Numbered from the stretch's first letter, positions 44,677 to 55,147 are shown. The stretch is DNA of 64,000 bases from an uncultured Kangiella sp. (GCA_947503435.1 CANNDL010000003.1:434001-498000); one strand, 5' to 3'. Translations and numbers: made by a program. Notes: generated by a model not told the origin, from the sequence alone.

Positions 44677-45063
44677 ATGACTAAATTAAAACTACTTTTA
44701 AATGCTTTAATACTTATTGCTGCAACAAGCTTTGCGGTAACAGCACATGCTGATTTACCAACAACCAAAGACGGTGTCACCACCATTCATTTAGATCAAT
44801 ATGGAGGTTATTTCGACGCTAAAGAAACATTAGCAAGTTTAAAGGCGGGCACCTATGAGTTTGTGGTTACCAACAAAACGAATAAAGTTGTAGGTTTCCA
44901 AATTCAGAACTACAAAACTCACGAGCAGCTTGATAAATTTCCTTTAGATCCGAATCAAACCCGCGTGACCCGGGTCGAGATTACTTCTGATGGCTTCCGA
45001 TACCGTTGCCCAATTAATCCAACACCTTGGTATGATGTTGAAGGTGTTAGCAAAGCTGAATAA
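44677..45063 (+). CDS. small periplasmic beta-rich protein (cupredoxin-like)
   Basis: A 128-residue secreted protein from ATG 44677 (GGAG 6 nt upstream): signal MTKLKLLLNALILIAATSFAVTAHA|D. The mature part alternates strands: KAGTYEFVVTNKTNKVVGFQIQNY, RVTRVEITSDGFRYRCPINPTPWYDVEG (in parts). That suggests an Ig/cupredoxin-like fold, but the His-Cys-His-Met copper set is not complete, since a lone Cys has no flanking His. Function unknown. Divergent from the AraC gene. Confidence 0.72.
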   Translation: MTKLKLLLNALILIAATSFAVTAHADLPTTKDGVTTIHLDQYGGYFDAKETLASLKAGTYEFVVTNKTNKVVGFQIQNYKTHEQLDKFPLDPNQTRVTRVEITSDGFRYRCPINPTPWYDVEGVSKAE

Positions 45064-45075
45064 ATCTATTTTCAA

Positions 45076-45099
45076 AAAGGGCGCATAGCGCCCTTTATT
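45076..45099. terminator. bidirectional intrinsic terminator
   Basis: Stem AAAGGGCGC / GCGCCCTTT with an ATA loop between the small periplasmic protein gene (+) and oligopeptidase A (-). Confidence 0.88.
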
Positions 45100-47140
45100 A
45101 AGTATTAATCCCTGAATGCTTAAGTAACGGCTCTATTGAAGGCTCACGACCACGAAAAGCTTTAAATAACTCAGCTGCTTCTTGTGAACCGCCTTTTTCT
45201 AAAATATGAATTAAGAAATCTTTACCAACTTTTGGATCAAAAATGCCTTCTTCTTCGAATCGGGAAAAAGCATCCGCCGATAAAACTTCAGCCCATTTAT
45301 AAGAATAATATCCAGCTGCATAACCTCCTGCAAAAATATGACTAAAACCATTTTGGAATCGGTTAAATTTAGGGGTTTTGATTACAGAAATTTCGCTTCT
45401 TACTTGATCCAAAATTGCTTGGATTTGATCGGGGTTATTAGGGTCAAAGTTGTTATGAATCTTAAAATCAAAAATAGAAAACTCTATCTGACGCAACATT
45501 TGCATTGCCGACTGGAAGTTTTTAGCTGCTAACAATCGCGCTAATTTATCAGCAGGTAATGGCTCGCCAGTGTTATAGTGTTTCGCTATTTTTTCAAGAC
45601 CAGCTTCAACCCAACAAAAGTTTTCCAAGAACTGGCTAGGAAGCTCTACTGCATCCCATGCCACTCCGCTAATACCTGCGACAGCCGCATATTCTATTTT
45701 GGTTAACATATGATGCAAACCATGTCCAAATTCATGAAAAAGCGTAGTCACTTCATCATGAGTAAAAAGGGCAGGCAAGTCACCAACAGGACCGTTAAAA
45801 TTACAGGTAAGAAAAGCAACCGGCTTCTGTATTTCTAAGCCGTCTTTACGGCGACCGATACAATCCGCCATCCAAGCGCCGCCACGTTTATTCTTACGAG
45901 CATATAAGTCTAAATAAAAGCTAGCTATATGACTCTTGTTTTTATTATAAATATCAAAAAAACGAACGTCAGGATGCCAAGTATCAACATCCTCCCTTTC
46001 AACAAAGCTAATATCAAAGAGCTGCGTTGTTATTTCAAACATGCCTTTAACCACTTGGTTTTCTGGGAACCAAGGGCGCAATTCTTCTTGAGATATATCG
46101 TATTTTTTTCGTTTTAGTTTTTCACTGTAATAAGCAAGATCCCATGCTTCTAATTTTTCTTGCCCATATTCATCTCTAGCAAATTCTATCAACTCGTTCA
46201 TTTCATTTTTAGCTTGCTGTCTAGATTTGCTGGCTAAATCTTGCAAAAAGCCCATTACTTCTTCCACAGAGTTAGCCATTTTAGTAGCAAGTGACAGTTC
46301 TGCATAAGAGTTAAAGTCTAATAGCTTTGCTAGCCTATCGCGCAATTCTAAAATCTCTGGCATTAACTTAGAATTATCATATTTTGTTTCATGAGGACCT
46401 TGATCAGAAGCACGAGTAGAAAAAGCGGTGTACACTTCTTGACGTAATTCCTGATTATCAGCGTGCAACATTATTGGTAAATATGAAGGGTACTCTAAAG
46501 TTATTCTGTAGCCCTCAACTTCATTAGCTTCTGCAGTCTGCTTAGCTGCAGCTATCGCCGACTCTGGAAGCCCTGCTAATTCACTTTCGCTTTTTAGATC
46601 TTTGTGCCACGCCATGGTTGAATCTAGCAAATTTTGTTCAAATTTTGATGTAAGTTCTGACATACGAACTTGTATTTTGCCGTACTCTTTTTTCTTCTCA
46701 TCAGATAGCGAGACACCAGATAATTTAAAATCCCTCAAATCATCTTGCAAAATTTTTCGTTGAATAGGATCAAGGGATAGTTCGTCAGCCTTATCATTTA
46801 AGTTCTGGATAACCTGATATAAGCCCTGGTGCTGCCCCATTTCAGTGCCGTATTCGCTAAGCAAAGGTAAGCAAGCATTATAAGCTTCACGAATATCATC
46901 ACTATTCACAACGGCGTTCATGTGGCTAATAGGAGACCAAGCACGATCGAGCCTATCACCAATTGACTCCATGGGCTTAATAAAAGTTTCCCAAGATACT
47001 GAATCACTATTCTGTGCATCTACAAGCTCATTAATCATTTGGCGGCTTTCATTAATGATCAACTCTACTGCCTGCAACATATCACTAGGTTGAATTTTTG
47101 AAAACGGCGGTAGCTTTTTGAGGTTCAATAACTCATTCAT
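45098..47140 (-). CDS. prlC: oligopeptidase A (M3 family)
   Basis: Cytosolic zinc metallopeptidase that degrades short peptides such as cleaved signal peptides. The 680-residue protein has the HExxH motif in TLFHEFGHGLHH (~467-478) and a downstream Glu in GISGVAWDAVELPSQFLENF (read in part, ~492-510), matching M3 peptidases and the length of E. coli PrlC. It precedes the glycosyltransferase by an 8-bp overlap, probably an operon. Confidence 0.96.
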   Translation of the reverse strand: MNELLNLKKLPPFSKIQPSDMLQAVELIINESRQMINELVDAQNSDSVSWETFIKPMESIGDRLDRAWSPISHMNAVVNSDDIREAYNACLPLLSEYGTEMGQHQGLYQVIQNLNDKADELSLDPIQRKILQDDLRDFKLSGVSLSDEKKKEYGKIQVRMSELTSKFEQNLLDSTMAWHKDLKSESELAGLPESAIAAAKQTAEANEVEGYRITLEYPSYLPIMLHADNQELRQEVYTAFSTRASDQGPHETKYDNSKLMPEILELRDRLAKLLDFNSYAELSLATKMANSVEEVMGFLQDLASKSRQQAKNEMNELIEFARDEYGQEKLEAWDLAYYSEKLKRKKYDISQEELRPWFPENQVVKGMFEITTQLFDISFVEREDVDTWHPDVRFFDIYNKNKSHIASFYLDLYARKNKRGGAWMADCIGRRKDGLEIQKPVAFLTCNFNGPVGDLPALFTHDEVTTLFHEFGHGLHHMLTKIEYAAVAGISGVAWDAVELPSQFLENFCWVEAGLEKIAKHYNTGEPLPADKLARLLAAKNFQSAMQMLRQIEFSIFDFKIHNNFDPNNPDQIQAILDQVRSEISVIKTPKFNRFQNGFSHIFAGGYAAGYYSYKWAEVLSADAFSRFEEEGIFDPKVGKDFLIHILEKGGSQEAAELFKAFRGREPSIEPLLKHSGINT

Positions 47141-47900
47141 TATTATTTTCTCTATACTGAATTAATTTGGCTTCTTTAATAAACATATAATATGCGGTCA
47201 AGATCGAAATTATAAAACCTCTATAACCCGAAAATAAATATCTTTGTAAAAGATACGTCTTTATGAAAAATGCTGGAAAACTAATTAGTAATTTCAAAAA
47301 GGAGCCTTTTTTCCCTTTTAGAAATTTCTCCTTAGCCTTTAAAGATGAATAAATATTATTTTTAGTCGTAATTGATTCAATATCCGAATATCCATAATGA
47401 TTAAAAGCCTCTTTAACAAAAATTTGATTTCCACTTATATCCGCACGCTCATGTGCTAGCCGACTTTGATCAAAGGTTGCGACATCTTTCTTATAAAATC
47501 TGCAATTATTTTGTTTTTTGGTTAACTCGGAAAAAAAGGATCCCATAAAATAATCTTTCCGCTGACATCTTACCGAGTCATATTTACCATCATCCATGAT
47601 CTCTTTAAATTTGATTTTTAGCTCGGGCGTTAATTCTTCATCAGCATCTAAATTTAAAACCCATTCATTACTACACAAAGACATTGCATATTCTTTTTGA
47701 GCTGCATATCCCGGCCAATCGTTATGAACTATTTTCACATTAAAATTTTTGGCAATTGTTAATGTTTCGTCAGTACTACCGCTATCTACTACAATAATTT
47801 CATCAAATTCTTTACAGCTAGCTAATACTCTTCCGATATTAGCCTCTTCATTCAGAGTAACAATAAATACACTGGCTTTAATTTTGAAATCGCTCATCAT
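47133..47900 (-). CDS. family 2 glycosyltransferase, WaaE/KdtX-like
   Basis: A 255-residue GT-A enzyme: ASVFIVTLNEEANIGRVLASC (~8-28), IIVVDSGSTDETLTIAK (~34-50), YAAQKEYAMSLCSNEWVLNLDADEELTPEL (D-x-D in LDADE, ~88-92, read in parts). Similar to the LPS core glucosyltransferase WaaE/KdtX. Adjacent hldE and a downstream gmhB support an LPS heptose/core role. It overlaps prlC by 8 bp and is 10 bp after hldE. Linkage specificity is unknown. Confidence 0.9.
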   Translation of the reverse strand: MMSDFKIKASVFIVTLNEEANIGRVLASCKEFDEIIVVDSGSTDETLTIAKNFNVKIVHNDWPGYAAQKEYAMSLCSNEWVLNLDADEELTPELKIKFKEIMDDGKYDSVRCQRKDYFMGSFFSELTKKQNNCRFYKKDVATFDQSRLAHERADISGNQIFVKEAFNHYGYSDIESITTKNNIYSSLKAKEKFLKGKKGSFLKLLISFPAFFIKTYLLQRYLFSGYRGFIISILTAYYMFIKEAKLIQYRENNNE

Positions 47901-47910
47901 TTTGTCAAAT

Positions 47911-49329
47911 TTATTGTTTTATTTTTTCGATCATTTTAGTTGTGGAATACCCCTCTTTAAACTGCAGAATAGACACTTGCCCACCGTTTTGAGTTACATC
48001 TTTATATCCAGCAATATCTTCAGCTTTATAATCGCCACCTTTAACTAAAATGTCCGGCAAGCAACGACCAATAATTCTTTCAGGAGTATCTTCTGTAAAG
48101 GGCACCACCCAATCTACACCAGATAAAGAGGCTAGCATTTCCATACGATGTTCCAGCGGATTGATAGGTCTTGTCTCGCCTTTCAACCGTTTTACTGAAT
48201 CATCGCTATTTACTGCAACAATTAATCGATCCCCCAAACTTGCCGCATCTTTTAAGTAGGCTGCATGGCCTGGGTGCAAAATATCGAAACAGCCATTAGT
48301 CATTACAATGGTTTCTTGCTTATCCTTAGCACTTTCAATAAGTGCTATTAATTCTTCTTCGTTAACCACGCCATGTTTTGCTGCTGTCAGTCCATCTATT
48401 TCAATCTGAAGCTCCGTCCTACTCACTGCAGCGGTTCCTAGCTTACTGATCACAACACCCGCCGCTAAATTAGCCAATTTACTCGAAAAAACTAAATCTT
48501 TTGTAGCTGCATAAGTTGCTGCTAAAGTAGCTATAACGGTATCGCCTGCCCCAGTAACATCAGCAATTTCTTTTGCTTGAGTAGGTTGCAGATAAGGCTC
48601 TTTGCCTTTTTGAATCAGCATCATTCCTTTTTCGCTGCGAGTCACTAACAATGCTTCTAGTTGTAAATCACTCTGCAGCCGATCCGCTTTACATAATAAG
48701 TCATTATCGTCAGTTACTTTACCAGCGATCAATTCAAATTCTGATTGATTAGGTGTTAAAAGTGTTGCGCCTTTATATTTTGAAAAGTCAGTGCCTTTAG
48801 GATCAATTACAACAGGAATATTCAAATTTTGTGCCTGTTGTATTATCTCTTGCGGATTGCCCAAAGTGCCTTTTAAATAATCCGACAGAATAATTAAGTC
48901 ATAATTCTCTAAAGAAATATCCAGCAATTGATAGTTAATGGAATTCAATAAAGAAAAATCTTTTTCAAAATCCAATCTAATTAATTGTTGATTTCTACTT
49001 ATGACTCGAAGCTTAGTTATGGTAGTTTGGTTATCACGCTTCTCAAAAATACAATGAATGCTTTTACTAGTTAAGATGGATTCAAGTTGTTCTGCTTCTT
49101 GATCATCACCCGTTATACCGCAGAGAGTAACTTGCGAGCCTAACTCTACCAAATTTAAAGCGACATTAGCTGCGCCACCGGGTCGGTCTTCTACTTGATT
49201 TACATTTACTACTGGAACCGGCGACTCAGGAGAAATCCTAGAAGTATCACCGTGCCAGTAGCGATCTAGCATTAAATCACCAATGACCAATATTTTTGTT
49301 TTTGAAAAGTCGGGAGCTTCTAATCGCAT
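47911..49329 (-). CDS. hldE: bifunctional heptose 7-phosphate kinase / heptose 1-phosphate adenyltransferase
   Basis: Two steps of ADP-L-glycero-D-manno-heptose synthesis. The 472-residue protein (ATG 49329) has an N-terminal PfkB-type kinase (~10-320: GDLMLDRYWHGDTSRISPES, RPGGAANVALNL, IADVTGAGDTVIATLAA) and a C-terminal cytidylyltransferase-like domain (~343-472: VMTNGCFDILHPGHAAYL, VKRLKGETRPIN, DILVKGGDYK). An upstream ATG (49359) adds 10 residues without family similarity. gmhB, the intermediate phosphatase step, is encoded at 57474. Confidence 0.97.
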   Translation of the reverse strand: MRLEAPDFSKTKILVIGDLMLDRYWHGDTSRISPESPVPVVNVNQVEDRPGGAANVALNLVELGSQVTLCGITGDDQEAEQLESILTSKSIHCIFEKRDNQTTITKLRVISRNQQLIRLDFEKDFSLLNSINYQLLDISLENYDLIILSDYLKGTLGNPQEIIQQAQNLNIPVVIDPKGTDFSKYKGATLLTPNQSEFELIAGKVTDDNDLLCKADRLQSDLQLEALLVTRSEKGMMLIQKGKEPYLQPTQAKEIADVTGAGDTVIATLAATYAATKDLVFSSKLANLAAGVVISKLGTAAVSRTELQIEIDGLTAAKHGVVNEEELIALIESAKDKQETIVMTNGCFDILHPGHAAYLKDAASLGDRLIVAVNSDDSVKRLKGETRPINPLEHRMEMLASLSGVDWVVPFTEDTPERIIGRCLPDILVKGGDYKAEDIAGYKDVTQNGGQVSILQFKEGYSTTKMIEKIKQ

Positions 49330-49443
49330 TGCAAATCGCCATAAAAAATATTGCCCCATAATAACTTTTTTGCACTCTTTTGTAACTTATTCGATAGAAA
49401 AAGGTTATATTCCTACAATAGAAATTAATACGAGATTTTGCTT

Positions 49444-50796
49444 ATGTCACAGCGTCATTACGATTTTATTGCTATAGGTGGAGGTAGTGGTGGAATTGCT
49501 TCTGCTAATCGCGCATCTATGTATGGTGCTAAGTGTGCAATTATTGAAGCTAAAGCTATTGGCGGCACTTGCGTTAATGTGGGCTGCGTGCCGAAGAAGG
49601 CCATGTGGTATGGCGCGCAAGTTGCGGAGGCCATGAAATACTCTTCAGATTATGGTTTTAGCTTAGGCCACACAGAATTTAATTGGGCAAAGTTGGTTGA
49701 ATCTAGACAAGCTTATATCGATCGAATCCACAAAAGTTACGATAGAGTTCTCGCTAATAATAGTATTGACCGCATCGATGGCTTTGCCAAGTTCATCGAT
49801 AATCATACGGTTGAAGTTAATGGTGAAACAATCACTGCCGATCATATTGTGATTGCAACGGGCGGCTATCCACTCATTCCAGAAGTACCTGGCGCGGAAC
49901 ATGGCATAGATTCTGACGGTTTCTTTTCCCTTGAGCATCAGCCAAAATCTGCTGCGGTTATTGGTGCGGGCTATATTGCCGTTGAGATAGCCGGCGTTTT
50001 TAATGCATTAGGAACTAAAACGCACTTAGTAATGCGCAAAGATAAGCCCTTAAGAAACTTTGATGAATTACTTTCTAGCACCTTAATGGAAGTGATGCAT
50101 AATTCTGAATTAAATATACATACACAATGTACTCCTGAAAAAATCACCAAGGATGAACACGGTATTACCGTACACTGCCAAAGTGGTACTAAGATAGGTC
50201 CTGTTGAAACATTAGTATGGGCTGTTGGTCGCTCGCCAGCCACTCAATCCATCGGCCTAGAAAATACAGATATAGAAATCAATGACCGTGGATTTATCGT
50301 AACCGATAAATATCAAAACACTAATGTCAGTGGCGTTTATGCTATTGGTGATAATACCGGCAGGGCAGCTCTAACTCCCGTTGCAGTCGCAGCAGGAAGA
50401 CGGTTATCAGAGCGCCTATTTCACGGTAAAGTAGATGAACATTTAGATTACAGCAATATACCAACGGTAGTTTTCAGTCATCCGCCTATTGGTACTGTAG
50501 GTTTGACCGAAGATGAAGCGAAAGCGGAATATGGTAATGATGCCGTTAAAGTTTATCAGTCACAATTTACTGCTATGTATTCCGCATTAACCAGCCACCG
50601 AGAGCCAACCCGGATGAAGTTAATTTGTGTTGGTGAACAAGAAAAAGTCATTGGCATACATGGTATAGGCTTTGCCATGGACGAAATATTGCAAGGCTTC
50701 TCCGTTGCATTAAAGATGGGAGCAACCAAAGCTGATTTTGACAATACTATTGCAATTCATCCAACTTCTGCTGAAGAATTTGTAACTATGCGCTAA
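49444..50796 (+). CDS. gor: glutathione-disulfide reductase
   Basis: NADPH-dependent flavoprotein reducing oxidised glutathione. The 450-residue protein has FAD site [16 protein letters not shown] (~9-24), the redox pair [13 protein letters not shown] (C43, C48), NADPH site [19 protein letters not shown] (~171-189), and [16 protein letters not shown]. The C-terminal [12 protein letters not shown] contributes H439 and E444 to the partner subunit's active site. The lack of dihydrolipoamide-type features and the [11 protein letters not shown] context fit glutathione reductase. ATG 49444 preferred over TTG 49438. Confidence 0.95.
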   Translation: MSQRHYDFIAIGGGSGGIASANRASMYGAKCAIIEAKAIGGTCVNVGCVPKKAMWYGAQVAEAMKYSSDYGFSLGHTEFNWAKLVESRQAYIDRIHKSYDRVLANNSIDRIDGFAKFIDNHTVEVNGETITADHIVIATGGYPLIPEVPGAEHGIDSDGFFSLEHQPKSAAVIGAGYIAVEIAGVFNALGTKTHLVMRKDKPLRNFDELLSSTLMEVMHNSELNIHTQCTPEKITKDEHGITVHCQSGTKIGPVETLVWAVGRSPATQSIGLENTDIEINDRGFIVTDKYQNTNVSGVYAIGDNTGRAALTPVAVAAGRRLSERLFHGKVDEHLDYSNIPTVVFSHPPIGTVGLTEDEAKAEYGNDAVKVYQSQFTAMYSALTSHREPTRMKLICVGEQEKVIGIHGIGFAMDEILQGFSVALKMGATKADFDNTIAIHPTSAEEFVTMR

Positions 50797-50817
50797 CCTC
50801 CATGAAAGATAGATACA

Positions 50818-50844
50818 AAAAAGCCCTGTTAAACAGGGCTTTTT
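50818..50844. terminator. bidirectional intrinsic terminator
   Basis: Stem AAAAAGCCCTGT / ACAGGGCTTTTT with a TAA loop between gor (+) and the TraB/GumN gene (-). Confidence 0.92.
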
Positions 50845-50856
50845 TTATTGAGAAAA

Positions 50857-51756
50857 TTAAAGTCTTTCGATTTTAAATCCCTTCTCTTCTAAGTATTGGT
50901 TTACACTATTTTCACCTGCATAGTGAGCCGCGCCAACTACCGCAAATACTGATTTACCTTGCTTAATCAGGTCCGCAATACCGTCGGCCATCACCTGATT
51001 GCGTTGATATAAAAAGATATCGTTAAATTGATTGGCCACTTCTTCTGAAATACCTAAATCTTTTACATCTTTCTCAGCTTCTTGCATAAATTCATCTAAT
51101 GCGCCAGTTTTCCAAGCTTTCATTAATTCTTCAAAATCTTCAGAATCTTTACTGATAGCGCCTAGCATCATAAAGTCTTGTAATTCCTTAGGCATACTAT
51201 CTAAAAGCTCTAATTGACCTTGTATTGACTCCAATTCAACGATTTCTTTATTATTAGCGCCAGTAAGAAAGAACTGATCAATTCCTAGCTTATCGGAGTA
51301 ACCCGCTTTCATCACGCCCATAACTTCAATGGTCATTGCCGCCATCCAAGGCTCAAAAACTTTAACCATATTACAAGTTGCAGTTTCTGTTTCGCAATAA
51401 ACGTCGTACTGTTTTTTAGTTTTCTCAGACAATACCGTAGGTAGTGGATTCTCTAAATCCAATGCTAATTTTTGTATAGTTTGCGCCATTTCCATTTGAT
51501 TAACTTTCGTCACATCCGCTTCTACCGCTAGAGTATTAGAGGCAGAGAAGGCATCCATAACCTTCTTCGGTAGAGGGTACATGCTTTTATCACCCACATG
51601 GATTGAACCGAATAAGTATGAAGTCTTTCCTTTATGTTCTATTTTCCACATAGCAGGGGAATAATCATCCTCGGACGATTTTGCAAAGCTTGGTTTTGCA
51701 TATAAACCCGCCATTGCAAATGCAAAGGTGGTCATTAAAAGTGCTATTTTTTTCAT
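50857..51756 (-). CDS. TraB/GumN family protein
   Basis: A 299-residue secreted protein: signal MKKIALLMTTFAFAMAGLYAKPSFA, then the family pattern PAMWKIEHKGKTSYLFGSIHVGDKSMYPLP (with GSIH, ~50-53, read in parts), LAVEADVTK and, near the end, VFAVVGAAHYAGENSV (GAAHY). The conserved GxxH and GAxH histidines plus Glu are thought to form a metalloprotease-like site in the TIKI/TraB superfamily. Function in this organism unknown. It is 9 bp downstream of the ATP-grasp gene. Confidence 0.93.
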   Translation of the reverse strand: MKKIALLMTTFAFAMAGLYAKPSFAKSSEDDYSPAMWKIEHKGKTSYLFGSIHVGDKSMYPLPKKVMDAFSASNTLAVEADVTKVNQMEMAQTIQKLALDLENPLPTVLSEKTKKQYDVYCETETATCNMVKVFEPWMAAMTIEVMGVMKAGYSDKLGIDQFFLTGANNKEIVELESIQGQLELLDSMPKELQDFMMLGAISKDSEDFEELMKAWKTGALDEFMQEAEKDVKDLGISEEVANQFNDIFLYQRNQVMADGIADLIKQGKSVFAVVGAAHYAGENSVNQYLEEKGFKIERL

Positions 51757-51765
51757 CGTTATCTC

Positions 51766-52644
51766 CTAACTAGATAATTGTTTTAATAGTTTTTCTGCTA
51801 ATAAATTGCAGCTTGATTTACCGCCATGTCTAAAAAATAAAGACGGTTCAATTAATTCCATTTCGTTTAAGTAAGCTTCACCATCGTTGCCATGCAAAAA
51901 ATCGATTCGAGCATAAAGCAAGCGACCAAATTTCGTTTCCACCCAAGATAGCGCTTTTTCTGCCACGGCCCTTTCCTTATCACTTAATTCATAAGGATAA
52001 TCTTTGGCGCCATAATCGTCTTGCACGCGAAAATCGCCTTTTACCGGCACTTTTCGCGTCCCATGGCTAAATTCATGATCAAAAAAGATCCCTGAAGTTT
52101 CACCAAATTCTTCTACATTAGTTAAATAGGGTTGCAGCACCAGATCTTCAAGGGGCGTCAGCCGATCAATATGCTCTTGGGCTGTACGTAGCCCTTCTGC
52201 ATCAATCTCAAATCGACAACATTCTCTAGCATTGGCACCGATCAATGGTTTGATAAATCCTTTCTGCCACCCACGACGCTTCATAATCGCTCCAATCTCA
52301 TAATTGCCACCTTGCAATAGCCATTCGGAAGGAGCAATGGCGATTCCCGCATCTTCTAAATCCATTAAATATTTTTTGTGACTATTCCAGGACAAAATAT
52401 CTTTTGGATTCAATAGTTTAGTTTGCATTGAAACAGTTTCGATCCAAGCAGTAAACTCTTCGAAACGTTCTTGATAATCCCAAGTAGTTCTAATTAAACA
52501 TGCTTCATACAAGGACCAATCGGTAGTTGAATCCCAAGGGATCACCTCCACATCAAAATTATGTCGTTTCAATGCATCAATAAATGGTAAGTCATCTTTT
52601 TCCCATTCAGGCAAATCGGAGCAAGTTGCAATTGCAATTTTCAT
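51766..52644 (-). CDS. ATP-grasp domain protein (RimK-like)
   Basis: A 292-residue ATP-grasp enzyme from ATG 52644. N-terminal domain: CSDLPEWEKDDLPFIDALKR and LIRTTWDYQERFEEF. Central and C-terminal grasp region: HKKYLMDLEDAGIAIAPSEW (~90), KGFIKPLIGANARECCRF (~125), LVLQPYLTNVEEFGETSGIFFD, KGDFRVQDDYG, YARIDFLHGNDGEAYLNEMELIEPSLFF (metal-binding Glu/Asn, read in parts). It resembles uncharacterised relatives of DcsG and RimK, forming an amide or related bond with ATP. Substrate unknown. Confidence 0.88.
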   Translation of the reverse strand: MKIAIATCSDLPEWEKDDLPFIDALKRHNFDVEVIPWDSTTDWSLYEACLIRTTWDYQERFEEFTAWIETVSMQTKLLNPKDILSWNSHKKYLMDLEDAGIAIAPSEWLLQGGNYEIGAIMKRRGWQKGFIKPLIGANARECCRFEIDAEGLRTAQEHIDRLTPLEDLVLQPYLTNVEEFGETSGIFFDHEFSHGTRKVPVKGDFRVQDDYGAKDYPYELSDKERAVAEKALSWVETKFGRLLYARIDFLHGNDGEAYLNEMELIEPSLFFRHGGKSSCNLLAEKLLKQLSS

Positions 52645-52717
52645 AAGCAAAAAAGTTCTAAGATTTTGAAATTAGAATAACAGAAATTAACTCGATAAAA
52701 ATAGTCAGATGTAACGA

Positions 52718-55147
52718 TTAGTGACTAGGAAAAGAAATTATCCCTTGAGTCAAAATATCAGTAATGGCATTTGCTGACATGGGACGACAATACAGCATAC
52801 CCTGACCCATGTCGCAGCCCAGAGATTTTAGAATCGACATTTGCTGAACCGTTTCTATTCCTTCTCCTACCGTATGTAAGTCCAAACTCTGCGCTAAAGA
52901 AATAATACTGCGAATAATATTCACATTAATCAATCGATCGCGTTTTTGGCTGCCTAATTGCGAAACAAAATACATATCAATTTTTAAATTATCTACCGGC
53001 AATTGACTAAGATAGGCTAATGAAGAATAACCTTTGCCAAAATCATCAATCGACAACTTAATATCTAACTCTTTAAATTGATTTAACACCTTCACGGTAT
53101 TTAAAACGTCCGTCATTGCAGCGCTTTCCGTAATCTCAATTTCTAGAGAATTACCTTCTATATTGTACATAGCCATAGTATCTGAGAATTGGCGAACGAT
53201 ATTAAAATTCTTCAGATCTTTAATCGATAAATTAAGCGCAACCGTAGTATCAATACCCATATTTCGCCATTCATTCACCTGACGACAGGCCATATTGGTG
53301 ACCAATTTACTTAAATCATTGATTAATGTTGTCTCTTCAGCAATAGGGATAAACAAGCCTGGAGAGACATCGCCTGAGTCTGGATCATACCAACGACATA
53401 AAGCTTCAACGCTTTTAATAACGCCAGTTTGAATATCTACTCTTGGCTGGTAATAAAGTCTTAAGTCACCATTTGCAATAGCAAGTTTTAATTTCTTTTC
53501 CGTGGAGCGACGGCGGTTTTCCTGCTCCGTATGTCTAATTTGATAAAACTCGTAGGAGTTTCTATCTTTCTTAGCGGAATACATAGCAATATCTGCAAAA
53601 CGGAATAAATCTTCTGATTTTTCCGTGTGTTTAGGATAAATACTAATGCCAATAGAGGCGCCAGATTGTACCGTATGGTCATCGGCTCTAAATGGCGTTC
53701 TAAACTGCTCTAAAATTCGCGCAGCAATGGCGCCTGCTTCTTTCTCACTAGAATTCGGTAAGACAATCGCAAACTCGTCACCACCCACTCGTGCTAAAGT
53801 GTCGGTGTCTCGTAGACAGCTTTGAATCGTATTAGCGACACTTTTTAATAACGCATCCCCAACAGTGTGCCCTAGAGTATCATTGATTTCTTTAAATCGA
53901 TCCAAATCAATATACATAAAGGCGAGTTTAGTAGATTGCTTACTAGCATCGGCTAAACCTTTTAACAAACGCTTCTTTAGTAAATAACGATTTGGCAGCT
54001 GAGTAAGTGGATCATAATTAGCCAAACTATGAATCTTGCTTTCTGATTTTTTTCGTTCAGTAATGTCATGAAAATTAATCGTAACCCCTTGTATGGCGGG
54101 GTCATCTAAGTGATTGGCTAAGCGAGACTCAATCCAAATGACATGTCCTTTTTTATGATTAATACGCCTTTCTATTACCGATAACATGCCAGGGTTTTCT
54201 GCTACCTGCTTGATATGGCTAGAAGATTCTTCTCTATCTTCTTCATAGATATAAGAAGCAAATCGTTTGCCGATAAGATCTTCTTCAGTATATCCGGTTA
54301 CTTTGGTGACCGAAGGAGACATATAGCTCACATTAAAATCTTTATCAAAAACTAGAATACAATCGTAACTATTTTCAACTAACTGTTTATAGTAACGCTC
54401 TTGCTGCTGCAGAGATTCGTATTCAGACAGTGGTTGAAATACCGGCATCACAGCACCAATTTCACTGATAGGTTCGCCGGCCTCATTTCGCTCAGCAATA
54501 ATACTGTTGACCTGGAACCACTGCCAAGAACCATTACGGTGGTGCATTCTAAATTTAACACTGATCAGAGTGTTTTCTTTAGAATTTGCTAAAGCTTTTT
54601 CCTGCTCATCTATGATTTTTGAATCATCCGGATGGATTGGAGTATACACACCTGCTGGCATATCACGCACTTCATCCGCGCTATAACCTAAAAGAGCTGC
54701 AAAATCTTCTAACCCTTGAGTAAATAACTTAGTGCGGTAATCCAAGCTATAGATACAAATGGGTAATTGGCTTAATAAGGTTTTTTGGTAGAGATCGACT
54801 TTATTAAGGTCAGCTGCACTATCGAGTAGGTTTGCGGGTACTGCTTGCAAAGTAATGGCAGTTTCAAACAACGACTTACCTTTTGGTAAGTTGATTATCG
54901 AAGCGACATATTCATCTTCACCGCCTAAATCAGGCAAACTAACCACTGAACGCTTTGCATTACCATCTATAAGTTCTTTGGGTAACCACTTACGATACTC
55001 CAGGCCCATTAGATTTGCTGCTGAAAGAGCGTGATCGTGGCTGAACACTTTGATTACTACATCTCTATTACAAACCAAGATCGCCACAAAGTCCTGCTGG
55101 CAAATACTTTGCAGCAGTGATTCAGGAATAGGCGATACGTTCGACAT
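52718..55147 (-). CDS. PAS-PAS-GGDEF-EAL cyclic-di-GMP signalling protein
   Basis: An 809-residue cytoplasmic protein with no membrane segment. Two PAS domains (about 118-235: QLPICIYSLDYRTKLF..., and 250-370: NSYDCILVFDKDFNVSYMSPS) precede GGDEF (~375-540) and EAL (~555-800). The GGDEF site is intact (RVGGDEFAIVL), as is the RxxD I-site (RDTD, five residues before). The EAL residues are also present: EALCRW, NLSIKD, EITES, DDFGKGYSSL, DNLKIDMYFV and GEGIETVQQ. The protein could therefore both make and degrade c-di-GMP. ATG 55147 chosen. Confidence 0.95.
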   Translation of the reverse strand: MSNVSPIPESLLQSICQQDFVAILVCNRDVVIKVFSHDHALSAANLMGLEYRKWLPKELIDGNAKRSVVSLPDLGGEDEYVASIINLPKGKSLFETAITLQAVPANLLDSAADLNKVDLYQKTLLSQLPICIYSLDYRTKLFTQGLEDFAALLGYSADEVRDMPAGVYTPIHPDDSKIIDEQEKALANSKENTLISVKFRMHHRNGSWQWFQVNSIIAERNEAGEPISEIGAVMPVFQPLSEYESLQQQERYYKQLVENSYDCILVFDKDFNVSYMSPSVTKVTGYTEEDLIGKRFASYIYEEDREESSSHIKQVAENPGMLSVIERRINHKKGHVIWIESRLANHLDDPAIQGVTINFHDITERKKSESKIHSLANYDPLTQLPNRYLLKKRLLKGLADASKQSTKLAFMYIDLDRFKEINDTLGHTVGDALLKSVANTIQSCLRDTDTLARVGGDEFAIVLPNSSEKEAGAIAARILEQFRTPFRADDHTVQSGASIGISIYPKHTEKSEDLFRFADIAMYSAKKDRNSYEFYQIRHTEQENRRRSTEKKLKLAIANGDLRLYYQPRVDIQTGVIKSVEALCRWYDPDSGDVSPGLFIPIAEETTLINDLSKLVTNMACRQVNEWRNMGIDTTVALNLSIKDLKNFNIVRQFSDTMAMYNIEGNSLEIEITESAAMTDVLNTVKVLNQFKELDIKLSIDDFGKGYSSLAYLSQLPVDNLKIDMYFVSQLGSQKRDRLINVNIIRSIISLAQSLDLHTVGEGIETVQQMSILKSLGCDMGQGMLYCRPMSANAITDILTQGIISFPSH

